From positions 6,723,956 to 6,787,955 of the forward strand of contig NC_051095.1 in NCBI RefSeq assembly GCF_901709675.1: DNA of 64,000 nt, given 5' to 3'. Below the pieces are notes generated by a model. The model was given only the letters and a program-made list of their open reading frames with translations. It made no database searches and was not told where the DNA came from. This document shows positions 53,268 through 64,000 of the stretch, piece after piece. How positions within the stretch are numbered: the stretch's first letter is position 1; each line of letters starts with the position of its first letter. The position numbers were made by a program, and so were the translations under genes. This DNA comes from Syngnathus acus (lineage: Eukaryota; Chordata; Actinopteri; Syngnathiformes; Syngnathidae).

Positions 53268-54426
53268 CTTCTATGTCTGTGGTTACAAAAGCAAAACAAG
53301 GAATCATTTTATTTGGATTTCAACACAGATGCTTTTTAAGAAAGATTGAGAATCAGTAGGAACCTTCAGACGGTTCCCTGAGGAACACCTGTTAACTCTA
53401 CTGCATCCCTGTTTGCTTGATTCCTATTATCTGCTTAAGGGACGCTCCAAATTTATAATCAGACACGAAGCATTTTCAATCATGTTTTCTGAACATTGTA
53501 CCTGACAAAAAATGGCGCGAAGTCTTGGAGAATAAGTGCAATTTGCAAACATTCAGAAGGTCCCAGAAGAGTGTTTTGGAATCCTTGAGCTTTTTCTACG
53601 GCAAGCAGTGCGACATCAACATGATTGCATGTTTATTTCTCAGATATTGAACAAGCAAGCATTCTGTCTGTTTGAGGCCTCATGAGCTTTCATTGTTTAG
53701 GAATTCTGTCTGCCCCCATCTGCTGTCAAATGGGGAATTCCATAAAAGCTCTTTTGTTTGGGTAGACTCCCGCTCAGTGTCTCTATCGTGCAGACATCAG
53801 AAATATACGAGGAACGCTTGGATGCTGCTAAATGCCGGCATCAAAGCATGAAAAACCTAGTGCTGCTCTACTGGCTTCCTTTCAACATCAACATCCAGAA
53901 TGTTCTCTTCGTTCCACCAGATGATCTGATCATCTTTGAATTCCTGCCTCAGCAGATTGTCAAAATCTTTATAATCTGACGTGCGTTATTCAGGAAAAAA
54001 CCTTAATTTTCCATGTCTTAATTTCCCACGTGAAGGTTCAACTTCCTCAACAAAAGAAACTTCTGTGTTCCCCCAAAACTAAAGCGTACATTTGTCTGAA
54101 ATGTTCTCAGACGATGACGGTAATGGTCAGCGAGCTTGTTTATTTGTTTGTTTGTTGGTGGAAAGTTCCAGAGCAGGAACGTTGTGTACAAGGCAGGGTC
54201 TCTTTTAAAAATAACCAGAAGGGAACATTGAGAAGTCCTCATCTAAGTGTTTGACTTGGAGGGACACGACCATCATCATTGGGTGAGGAGGACGAGAAGG
54301 TGACGCAAGTACCAAACAAAGTGTTTTATTTGGAAAAGGCTCAGTCGCTCTCATAAAGTAGCTCTTTGCTACAAGCTACCTCTTTGATTTGCAGTGTCAG
54401 CACGCCAGGAAAACTACCTGACGCAT

Positions 54427-54427
<1 letters not shown>

Positions 54428-54487
<60 letters not shown>
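54428..54487. repeat. (CA)n microsatellite
   Basis: Thirty uninterrupted CA dinucleotides in sparc intron 1, the longest dinucleotide run of this type in the window. Confidence 0.95.
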
Positions 54488-54490
<3 letters not shown>

Positions 54491-54588
54491 TGAGTGTTGT
54501 GCTTTCAAGACGAGATAGATGCAAATTCGGTCTCCTCGCCATAAATGTTCACATGTGGATTCATGAACTGAAGTTCACCAAATGCCTT

Positions 54589-54589
<1 letters not shown>

Positions 54590-54621
<32 letters not shown>

Positions 54622-54625
54622 TACT
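54590..54625. repeat. (CTA)n microsatellite
   Basis: About twelve CTA trinucleotides with one interruption, in sparc intron 1. Confidence 0.9.
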
Positions 54626-55114
54626 AAAATATTTATTGTAGTGACCAACACATAGACATGATAAGAAAAAAAATATTTTAAAAGTGTTACTCCTCCCAGC
54701 CTTCACTTAAATCGTGAAGTACATCAAAAGCAGCGTTGTTAATGCTAACACTGTTTTGCTAATCCAGGCTCCCAGTTGCTTATTACCTCTGTAGCTTAAC
54801 GCTTAATAGTTTCTGAGCAGCAAACTTCCACCAAGTAAATTGGTTGTTTCAGTTGGAAACTTAGCTTTGATACTCCTGAAAGAACATTTGGGACTCTCCA
54901 AGTAGTGCTGTTTTTTTTTTTCCTGGTATGAAGACAAAGGTTCTATAGTCAGAAAGAAAAAAAGAGAAGGTAATATAAGCTCAGTAGAGCAGGGAAGTAA
55001 CCTGAGAGCCATTAATTCCTTTTTTCTTTTTTTTTTTGACTTTCTAATGAGATTCTCAGTCATCTGCAACTTGTCTCAATACTCATTTTCATTTACAACA
55101 TTTATATTCTATGA

Positions 55115-55185
55115 ATGACTGGCGACCAGTCTAGGGTTACCATGCCTCCCGCCAAAAGTTAGCTAGTATCGGCTCCATCTTACTT
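55115..55185 (-). mobile_element. Fish SINE/LINE-tail fragment, inverted
   Basis: GACTGGCGACCAGTCTAGGG, then TGCCTCCCGCCAAAAGTTAGC and a GGCTCC end follow the fish repeat tail (GGCGACCAGTCCAGGGTGTACC...GCCCAAAGTCAGC...GGCTCC). It is the reverse orientation of the family at 4,075. Confidence 0.65.
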
Positions 55186-56347
55186 GCTGCCAAAATGGAT
55201 TATAGGAAATACATTGAACATGTATAAATTAGTGTGAGAATGGGGAAATAATGGCCTTAAAATCACAAAAATCGAGATTATGATTTTCATGCATTGTTTT
55301 TCTAATCCAAAAAGAAAATGTTTTTACTATTAGCGCCGCTAGCAACATGCAAGTAATGGTGGAATTACAGTTCCAAGCAAGTAACTCCCTGCGTCGTTAC
55401 AATTGCACTAAAACTTCCTGTCAGCAGAGTTTGGGAAAACGCAGCGTACACCTGGCAGCAGACCTCCCACTTTTAGCACTTGAATGCATACCTGGATAAG
55501 AAAAATTCACATACTGTACATGTATGTGTATCAAACTTTATAATGTCTTCCTTCGTGCTCCACTCATGTCTAAACTGCTATAATTACACATCGTCTTCCG
55601 CAAAGAAATGTCTCTGTCAAGACTGTCAGTTGCTCCATATTTAAAGGGCATAAGAAGAGTAAATGCTCCCCCACAATGGCGCAGCTTGCCCACCTGCAGA
55701 TCCGCCGTGCTATATTCACATCATTGCTTGTCAGGGGAAAATGCTTTGGTCGTATTTGGGAGCACTTAGGATGCTTTCGTGGACAAAACAAAAGCTTTGA
55801 TTTGATTTGAGCTCTTTTTTGTGAGAATCTTAGGAAATTTCTTTTGGATGACTTACTGCAAATTTTCATAATCTTGAAAGTGGGTGAGGGTAAGTCGGTG
55901 GACAAGTAAGAGGTTGCCTTGACGACCTGCATTCCTTCACAAGGGAGGGGACACCAGGCTGAGATGTTCCTAACCCTTTTGCTTGTCCTTTTTTCTTGGC
56001 ATTCCAAGTGAACTGTCTGACTTGGGACAAACCCACCGCTAACCCTCCCCCACACGCACTACCACCCGGACCCTCCAATGCCCTCCCTGCCTCCCCCGCT
56101 GCCGATGTGGCAAACATCTCATTCCGCACCGACCCTTTCTTGTTTGCTCAAATACTTTGCTCCTCATGCTTCAAACTTTTTCCAGTTTTTTCTTTTTAAG
56201 TTTCTTGTTGACAACAAACATCTGAAGTTCGAAAAGATTGTCGCTATGATCTTTTATGCGGTGCAAATGTAGTAGGCCATTCAGGGCAGCTGTCAATCAA
56301 CAAAACAATAAAAACCAAGTGAGGTGGAAGTATTTTCAAAGTCTTAC

Positions 56348-56425
56348 CTTTGGGAGCAGAGAAGCAACGGACTAGTCAGCGCAAAGAAGATCTTTGAGAA
56401 CTTCTGAAGGCTTCCCACTGTGGTA
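56348..56425 (-). other. sparc: sparc non-coding first exon
   Basis: On the minus strand TGCTCCCAAAG meets a good donor GTAAGAC at 56,347. Exon 2 begins 9 nt before the ATG (acceptor CCACAG at 53,282-53,277), so a leader exon is required. A non-coding exon 1 separated by a long intron (3.07 kb here) is the known structure of SPARC genes. The 5' limit is inferred from the TATA-like box. Confidence 0.6.
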
Positions 56426-56490
56426 GGACAACCCCCCCTCCCCTCCTCAGCCCCCACTTTTTACCCCGCCTGGTGGGAGAGGCCAAACTG
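56425..56490 (-). promoter_or_regulatory. sparc: sparc promoter: TATA-like box and GGA-rich stretch
   Basis: On the minus strand the order is GGCGGGGTAAAAAGTGGGGG, then GGAGGGGAGGGGGGG, then the leader exon. GTAAAAAG is a weak TATA-like motif about 30 nt upstream of the presumed start. Purine-rich GGA boxes are a known feature of mammalian SPARC promoters. Confidence 0.5.
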
Positions 56491-56499
56491 TAACCACAA

Positions 56500-59339
56500 A
56501 TTGAGCTACCCTTGTTGACATTGCCGACCAAAGTGCTGCTAAAAGAACATCAAAATAACTTGAGCGTCTCAACGCCAAGTTGTTGTTTATATCATCCAGA
56601 TGAAAACTTGATGGAACTCCCAAATGCGCAGGCAATTTTTGCAGGCCACAGGGACAAACGACAAACTGGTCCCCCCATCAATGTATCATATAGACAAAAA
56701 AAAAAAGATAGGTGTTGGTAATGTAAAAACTATAAAGACTTGAGAATGCATTGTGAATTTTTTTTTTTTTTTAGGGTATTGTAGAGAAAATGAAAACAAT
56801 TCAATTTTTTTGAAAAATATTGTGCATTTTTAAAATAGATTCATTGCTGTTTTTGTTGTATTGTGTTAAGTTCAATTTGTCGGCGGCGGCCACGTTAACA
56901 GAGTTGAAGGTCCCATGAAAGGACATGCACATAAGCTTAGCATCATCATAGCTTAGCATCGGACTAATATGCAGCTCAAGGGAGCGTGCCGTATCTACCT
57001 CAAGCGATAATTGAGAACAGATTTCTTCAACGTGCTATTTTCGCTACAGTAGGCTGTTGTATTTGTCAAGCTCCTATTTATGGATTCAAATTTTGACAGA
57101 TGTGGGGAAAAAAGGAAGGGCACCTTTTCCCATTGCAATTCATGGAAATGCAAATAATCCGGTCAATAATAAAACACATCATGTGTTCTGTATCTTTGTT
57201 ATAGTGGTTTGTTGTTGTAAAACTAGAGTTGTTCAAACTAAAAGAAACAAATTGCTTTTTTCTTTTCTTGCCGATTAAGATTCGTATTCAGATTATAATA
57301 CAGTGGTGAAGTCATAAAATGGAAAAAATATATATTTTTTTGTTTCATGAATATAGTAATTCTAATTCTAAAGTCTAATTGGCGCTCATGAATGCATTGG
57401 GAAGAAAAGCAATTGTTTAAAAACCCCAAATGCTTGAGAAAACTGTGATAAACTGATTAAGAAAAACGTTTTCTACAGAAAATGGGGATTGCTCCTCCCC
57501 CTAAAAAAGAAAAAACATTTTTTGTGGACTGTGTGCCACCCTGCAGGTATTTTAGTTTCCATTCATTGCGAAACTCAAAGCATGCATTAATTTCTTTCAA
57601 ATGGGCAAAGGTAAATTAATCAGAATGCTGTCACCGATTTGGTCTTTACATACTTAATGAATATGTTCGTCAACGACAGAAATTTAATAAAAGTGAAAAT
57701 GACATGACACCTGAGCTCCCTGGAGGCCATTGACACGTTTCATTCTGTCAATGATGACATGCTGCGTTGGAATGTCTGAAGTCAGACAGAAGCAATCGAG
57801 CGCGCCAGCTGTCTGGTCCCTGGTGATGATAAGACCGGCTGGATTGGAGGAGGGTGGAGGTTCTGGGTGACACGCAACGTGGCGTTTTCCACCCTGTCCT
57901 GAAGTTTCCAGAAAGCCAGAGAGAGAGGCGTGGGGGGGAGGCAGGAAGTGGGGGGCTCACTCTACCACTTTTTTTTTTCTGCCAGACTGCTCACTTTTTT
58001 TATATTCCCTCCTTTATTTACCTCCTTACCTCCTCCACCTCACTTCTTTTTCCACGCTGACGTGGCATTGGGGCAGGTTGGTGCGTAGCAGCGACATCAC
58101 ATGACCAAGAGGTCAAAGGTCATGGGTAGCTGAAAATGACTAGGTGTGATGATAATCAAAGAGGGCGGAGAGAAGAAGGTGTGATTGTTTTATATCACGG
58201 TCTGCACACACGTGCCATGGCAAAGACCTTTGACGGAAGATTAATGAACTAAACATTTTGAATTTCGAATGATTTGCCTCATTGCAACTGAAGGAGGGTT
58301 GCTCATTTATTTATTTTAGTGGGAAATTATATTTGGGGGAGTGACTCTTTGAATTTTTGGAATATGATGGTTCAAAATTCGGCTGCATCTTTTCCAGTAA
58401 ATCACAGTGCTGCCTTGGCATGTTGTGGCGGAATGAGGTACTACACTGAAGGAGCGCAACTGAATTCAACAAAAACCAAACATTGAGTTTGATTGGTTGT
58501 CAGGAAATTAAGCTTTCAATGGCTACATATTTCAGAACTGTCTTGTATTTAATTAAGGCAATCAAATGGGAACTAAAACACAAGATAAGCTGTTTTGTAT
58601 ATTTTGTAGTAGTGTATTTTGTAGGTTCAAGTTGTAATTTCACAAGACAAAAAGGGTGCTGTTTTTTTTTGTTAGGACGTTTAGTAGCGATGCCCCACGA
58701 GGACTTTTGAAGTTGGTCATTTATTTTCCACATTTGCTTGTTGGAGTCCCAGAGGGGAGTGACGGGTCACGACATCCACTTGCCATAAATGTGTGTGCGT
58801 GCTTTGGTTTAAAACAACTTCAGTAATGGAGTCAAATGTTTTTCATGTTTTTATGAACATGTTGGGACATGCTGACATAATTCCAACTGTGGGAGTAAGA
58901 GTTTGTGGATGCAAATGAGATTTTAGGACACCATCAACTGAGCACTATCGACATATGTTGCCATCAGATTAGCAGCGTTTGGAGACTAAACTGAATCAAG
59001 TCTCAACGAGTTGAGCGATACTGTGACGAAGACACGCTTTCGCTTGTTTGCGTATGCATGTGACAAACAGTTTGCATCATGCAGGAAAACAAGCCGGTGG
59101 TTATCTGGGGAAACTCTAAAGATCCTCTGAGGACATTAACGCTTCGTTTCTTCTGTCATTTTGATTTCTGCGTTGACCTAAGGCCAGGTCTCTTAACTTC
59201 AGTCAAGCGCTTTGCCGCCACCTGCTGTCTATTCGCACCACGTGTTCCGTGAATTTGTGGGGTCAATAGGTGATTTGTTGACATTCGGAAGATGGATGGA
59301 TGGAACAGATATTAGAAGAAAGACACAAGATGTTGTAGA
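56500..59339. other. Gap between sparc and tmem216
   Basis: No gene was recognised. It contains one copy of a dispersed repeat at 58,405-58,460. A pyrimidine-rich stretch at about 57,960-58,050 lacks an associated exon. Confidence 0.5.
58405..58460 (+). repeat. Interspersed repeat, copy 2
   Basis: Same family and orientation as 10,951-11,010; shares the exact 15-mer AGGTACTACACTGAA. Confidence 0.5.
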
Positions 59340-59361
59340 AATGAGATATTGTGTTTAGATC

Positions 59362-59367
59362 TTTATT
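59362..59367 (-). terminator. tmem216: tmem216 poly(A) signal
   Basis: AATAAA on the minus strand, about 95 nt after the predicted stop codon. Confidence 0.7.
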
Positions 59368-59460
59368 GGTTCTTTTGATAAAAAAGTAAAAATGTCAAGA
59401 CGTGGGACAAAATTATGTACAAATGAAATTTGAAGTTTTTGATGTGATGCTTGGTTCGCC

Positions 59461-61456
59461 TCAGTAAACTTTGGATCTGTGGGATGTAAACATGAACATT
59501 TTAGTGGGATATGAGGGTTTTTTTTGGGGTGGGGGTGCTCGCTGGGGTTACATTTATCTCACCTTGCAAATGACGACAAGGCCAGCACACTTAGCAGGAA
59601 CTGGAGGCCATAGAAGCAGAGTAGCACTAAGCCCAGAAGGAACTCCAGACGTAGCACAAAGGTTTGCAGCAGCAGGAAGTAGACGGCCAGCGTGATGCAC
59701 GGCAAAAGCAGGAACAGAGACACGGCCGTTGTCACCGCGTGTTCGCACAGGTTGCCCTTCCATCCTGACACGCACACGACACCGACCGCTCTTATCACCT
59801 GTCTCAATCGTCTTCATCCACATCAAGAAGTTAATCTTTGAAGAACACTGGGAAAAGGCCAACGTGACCTTCAAATGGTTGCTTGTGGGTCTACTCATGT
59901 AAGACTTGCTCAAATTGGTCTCAGTGTGGTTTTGAAATTATTTAAATGACCCAACTGATTTGAAAATGGCTGTTTCAACCCAACTTGTCAGACTTCTTGT
60001 CTTTTTTTCAGTCATGGCTTCTTGGAATATTTTTGTGGCAGATAAGTCCACCAAATTTCAGTGTACATCAAACTGCTTTACTGACTCATTTTTATTAAGA
60101 ATTAGTTTGCATTTTATGGCAAGTGATTCAAATTTTGCCCACACACAAAGACCAAAATTCGAATTTCTTTAAAAATTAACATTAACAGCCATCTGTGTAG
60201 TATACATATTTAAAAAGTGCTAGCAGTCAAGCACAATCGGCTTGTCTCTAAGAAAATCCGAAAATGTCCAAAGTAACACACCAGAATGAGGCGTTACAGA
60301 AACCTATTTTTGCGGATAAGTAAGTCAATCAAATATCGTGATGCTTTCAAACAAGGTGGCTTTGGAGTCTTGCATGTTTGCCTTAATTCAAAATGTTCCT
60401 ACCATGTCTCATTGTCAGTGAAAGGACTTGCAGCACCCACCATAGAAGATCCGCAGAATCTCTAAACCCAGGAAGAGAACCAGCAACACCACATCCAGGA
60501 TCAGATTACTTGTCGGATAGGGTAGCAAGAGACCTGCAGAGAAGAAGCATAAAAATATCATAAAGAAACTTGTTGACGCTCACACTAGTTGAAGATTTGC
60601 AGACGGCCAACCTTTATAGATGAACATGAGCACATCTGCCAGGAAGAAAGCAGCAAAGTACCAGCAGTTGAGGTACAGAAGCACCTGCAGGGCAGTCGAC
60701 GACAGCTGAGGGTGTGAGCAAGTCAAGGTCACGCGAACAAGGTCAAGCACACACACAATCAAAATGAAACCACGTGAAGGATACAATTGGTCGGTTACCT
60801 GCAGACAAACAATGACATCACAGTAAAAACGGCATGAGAAACAATGTGCCTCGGTGTTACATTACTTTTAAGCTCAAACTTCACTTTATTGTGATGTCGT
60901 CATTTCACAAAATTAGCAAAACTATTAAAGCACGTTTTGGTATTTGTTTTAATTGTGCCAGGGTAAAGCTTTTTTCTCCTTACATCTAAATTCACTAAAA
61001 ATAATCTAAATTGACTAATAATTAAATACATCTCGGAGTCTGCTATTTAAACATTTACTTCATTAAATGTTCTGAATCGGAACTTTTGACTTAAATGTTT
61101 AACTGTAGTTGTACTTTTATCAAATCAACAATTACCTTCACAAAACTGACGCAAAGCTAACTTGATTTGCCTGATAATGTCAGTTTCGGTACCGACAATT
61201 TCAACATTTGGTAGCTGGTGTTTATAAAGTTTCCAATCAATAATCAGAGTTTCGCTTTTATCTAAGCATTGCAGTTTAAGCAGTCTTACGTATTGCTTTT
61301 TACATTGATCACACTAAAAGGTCGTCGCGTGGTAGCACTTTGCATGAACACATATCGTAACTGTAACATCCAAAATATAAAATTAGATCCTTAATTTCTT
61401 GTGAATGGCGACATTTTTTGATCGGTTCAGAGATTGCGCTACTTACCGGGCGCCAT
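59461..61456 (-). CDS. tmem216: Transmembrane protein 216 (ciliary transition zone)
   Basis: Small four-helix membrane protein of the TMEM17/80/216 family, part of the tectonic-like complex at the base of cilia. Minus-strand exons: 60705-60612 (LSSTALQVLLYLNCWYFAAF), 60533-60441 (LLLPYPTSNLILDVV...), 59764-59563 (GWKGNLCEH...), and a terminal exon 59476-59461 giving RSKVY-stop. The probable first exon is 61456-61447 (ATG GCG CCC G) with donor GTAAGT. The PYPTSNLILDVV and KGNLC signatures fit TMEM216 better than TMEM80. Exons 2 to 5 join in phase. Exon 1 ends in phase 1 but exon 2 must start in phase 0, so a microexon, another leader or a sequence error is likely at this join. If the exon 4 donor is not used, the frame stops at once after SSFAR. 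A poly(A) signal follows at 59,367-59,362 on the minus strand. Confidence 0.8.
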
Positions 61457-61775
61457 TTCTGGTAACCCTGGAAACAGCTTGGCGGAAGTGGGCTTCTTCG
61501 CTTGTAGTACTTTATTATGCTGCTCTCTACTGTATGAAAACTGCATTACTGGATGTTTTTTTTTAAATGACAATTTTTACGATGTTTTTGTAATTATTAT
61601 TTCTTTTATATCCGGGTGTGTCTCATTTGTTTTTATGCCAAGTGCTTAAGTTTTAACTTAAAAAAAAAAAAGGGGGGGGAAATGCGAAAGCCTTGCTTGG
61701 CTAGGACGTAGGCTTTGGTTGATGTGGCACTGCCGCCTATGCGCAGGCGCAGTAGCGCTCTCTCCTGACAGTAAG
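61457..61775. promoter_or_regulatory. Shared tmem216/tmed9 promoter region
   Basis: Only 319 bases separate the two start codons, which point away from each other. The tmed9-proximal part contains GCGCAGGCGCAGTAGCGC, an NRF1-like (GCGCAnGCGC) site. No TATA box was seen. Head-to-head spacing this short normally means a bidirectional promoter. Confidence 0.65.
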
Positions 61776-63468
61776 ATGGCGCCCGTCAGTTCGTGCTCGG
61801 CTCTGTTGACGTTTTTCATTCTCAATATTTTTTACGGCTTCATCACCGCCTTGTACTTCCACATCGGAGAAACGGAGAAGAAATGTTTCATAGAAGAAAT
61901 CCCAGATGAGACGATGATTATCGGTGATTGCTTTCGAGACCGGGAATCGGCCTTGCTAATGCTAACATCTAACTCACAAACTTTGACAATATTGTTTATT
62001 CTCAAAGTTGCTCAACATTTCTTCAAGTGTGATTTAAAACCTGAAATTTCCGTCCAATGTTCCGTCATTTCACCTAGCAATACTTGAGATGTAAATTTAT
62101 TTCAAAATACAAATGTTACCCATAAAGTGGTTTTAGTAGACTAAGTTTGAAGCTTTGATTGATCTTTCCTGTGATGCACACTCGGTGGGATCTTACGTCA
62201 TTTGTTTGTGACAAAAAGAAGAGTTATCATGTAATGTAGACATGAATTCCATGTGTTTGCAGGCAACTATAGGACTCAGCTGTACGACAAACACAAAGAA
62301 GAATATCTGCCAGCCACTCAGGGTCTGGGCATGTTTGTGGAGGTCAAAGACCCCGATGAGAAGGTTTGTAGGATAGACATACGACTTTGTTGTTGAGACA
62401 CGTGACAAGCAAGTCATCTCAGGAAAGCTGTCTATTGAATGGAGTCAGTCAACGGTGCTCGGACAGCATTCTGAGTGGCTAAATAATCGGTTGGGCAGAC
62501 TACGTACTCACGGCTAGGTCTCCCCTTTTTTTTTTCAAATGTATTTATTTATTTTTGGTAGGTGATAATGTCTCGACAATACGGCTCCGAGGGAAGGTTC
62601 ACCTTCACATCTCACACGCCCGGAGAACATCAGATCTGCCTGCACTCCAACTCATCTAAGTTCTCCCTCTTCGCCGGAGGCATGCTGGTGAGGATGCGCC
62701 ACACAATGTGCCCCCACTTCTGCATCCATTTGTTTTGAGCGGTGTTTGCTGCTTGCCTGCAGAGAGTCCACCTGGACATCCAGGTGGGCGAGCACGCCAA
62801 CAACTACGCCGAAATCGCCGCCAAAGACAAACTATCAGAACTGCAGCTGCGGGTCAGGCAGCTGGTGGAGCAGGTGGACCAGATCCAAAAGGAGCAGAAC
62901 TACCAGAGGGTGAGTTGTGATAAGAAATCTTGTTTATGAATACAATAATTCAGTGTTTTTAAACCTTTTATTGAGCCAAGGAATATATTAAAATACCTCA
63001 CTGATGCCAGCTCTTGTGAATAATATTTCTTTACTGTAGCCCAGTGGCTTAAAACTAGGATAAGGGTTTCAAACTAGGGTTAGGGTTTCAAACTAGGGTT
63101 GGGGTTTCAAAGTAGAGTTTAAAACGAGGGTTAGGGTTTCAAACTATAAGTAGTTTAAAAAAAAAAATTCTCTATCATTTTTGACCCACTTATGCAGCTT
63201 AGGGTTAAGATGATACTGGATCATACACAAATGGTGAAAAAGGAAGAGTTTTTGGATCATCCCCCAGGTGACTTTCTTTAGCGTTTCTGGTACAGTGATG
63301 TTCATGTGTGTCCTGCAGTTCCGGGAGGAGCGCTTCCGCCAGACCAGCGAGAGCACCAACCAACGCGTCCTGTGGTGGTCTATTGTGCAGACCCTGATTC
63401 TGGTGGCCATTGGCATCTGGCAGATGAGACACCTCAAGAGCTTCTTCGAGGCCAAGAAGCTGGTGTAA
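61776..63468 (+). CDS. tmed9: TMED9, p24-alpha family cargo receptor
   Basis: Type I membrane protein of the ER-Golgi p24 complex that sorts cargo into COPI/COPII vesicles. Exons: 61776-61923, 62263-62363, 62562-62687, 62763-62909, 63319-63468. All phases close; 223 aa (human 235). An N-terminal signal peptide (about residues 1-28) is followed by the GOLD domain starting [17 protein letters not shown], with [20 protein letters not shown]. Next come a coiled coil ([20 protein letters not shown]) and a single transmembrane helix ([16 protein letters not shown]). The cytosolic tail FFEAKKLV holds the diphenylalanine COPII and dilysine COPI signals. [20 protein letters not shown] and the overall match favour TMED9 over TMED4. 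Confidence 0.92.
63049..63150. repeat. 19-bp tandem repeat with telomere-like core
   Basis: In tmed9 intron 4. About five units of AAACTAGGGTTAGGGTTTC with few changes; each contains TAGGGTTAGGG. Confidence 0.85.
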
Positions 63469-63777
63469 ACGCTCGTTTGTGTGAGTGCAACTTGGGGTGT
63501 GCTCCAAGTCTATAAAGAGATGCAGTATAGTGCGGGGATGCTGTGCACAAAAGTTACTTGAGACCATTGCTAATATTTATGATTTCCTTTTGGACGGAAG
63601 TATTTGGATTATCCAATGAAATGTGAAGCAGGCCCACGGCATCGCGTACTGACAGATTCCTATTTCAAAAGTCGACGTTGACGACTTAAAGTCATACATT
63701 GTGCTGCATGTGTGACATCACGTGTGATCACTGCACATTTGAACTCATGTCAAACTATTTCATTTTAGTGTTATACA

Positions 63778-63803
63778 CCCCCCCCCCCCCCCCCCCCCCC
63801 CCC
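63778..63803. repeat. (C)26 homopolymer
   Basis: Twenty-six C followed directly by seven A in the tmed9 3' flank. Length is likely to be polymorphic or affected by sequencing error. Confidence 0.9.
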
Positions 63804-64000
63804 AAAAAAAGTGAGTTTTAACAAATGAAAAGTGAAAAACGAGTTACTGCATCTAGTGTGAATGTCCACTTTTTGCTGTTTTTAGCGTGCTCGACATTTC
63901 AGCTATGCGGGAAGGAAGTCGAATTTGTCAGTAGTGTGACACTGTCATGTTTGTTTCTGGATATTTGTGTCAAAATTTAATTAATGAAAATGCAGTTTTT

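Noticed and set aside
60580-60786. Start of tmem216 at the in-frame upstream extension before LSSTALQ
   Set aside because: The extension reads through GT-rich, intron-like sequence ending in a good acceptor at 60,706, and it has no ATG start with family similarity.
63049-63150. True interstitial telomere array
   Set aside because: The period is 19 bp, not 6, and the telomere-like hexamers never run for more than about two copies.

Overview
The window is nuclear DNA from a ray-finned fish, most likely a percomorph teleost. All genes are split by GT-AG introns. Their products match vertebrate proteins almost residue for residue. Non-coding DNA is full of (CA)n microsatellites and has the short tRNA-type, TIR-type and LINE-type repeats usual in fish. 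No prokaryotic, viral, CRISPR or rRNA feature was seen.

Layout. (1) 1-4,400: upstream DNA without a recognisable gene. (2) 4,420-34,255, plus strand: glra1, the glycine receptor alpha-1 subunit, nine coding exons over 29 kb behind a CpG-rich, CRE-rich promoter. (3) 34,256-40,965: the glra1 3' region and the gap to the next gene. (4) 40,966-45,400, minus strand: g3bp1, the stress-granule scaffold, eleven coding exons plus a non-coding first exon. (5) 45,400-47,680: gap with a decayed mobile element. (6) 47,680-56,430, minus strand: sparc (osteonectin), nine coding exons plus a non-coding first exon. (7) 56,430-59,340: gap. (8) 59,340-61,456, minus strand: tmem216, a ciliary transition-zone protein, and 61,776-63,468, plus strand: tmed9, a p24 cargo receptor. 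The last two are head to head and share a ~320 bp promoter.

The genes do not form a pathway. The block glra1-g3bp1-sparc is the fish counterpart of the human 5q33.1 cluster, without a recognisable atox1. Exon boundaries were placed by matching protein families and checking that phases add up: glra1 460 aa, g3bp1 499 aa, sparc 334 aa, tmed9 223 aa. One junction, tmem216 exon 1 to 2, does not add up and is flagged.

No new gene system was found. The most unusual content is: a 36-bp coding repeat that enlarges the acidic domain of Sparc; loss or change of known regulatory residues in Sparc and Glra1; a series of strongly decayed, mutually unrelated tandem repeats confined to glra1 introns; a 24-bp-arm hairpin in intron 1; and a clustered set of CRE sites with several upstream ORFs at the glra1 promoter.
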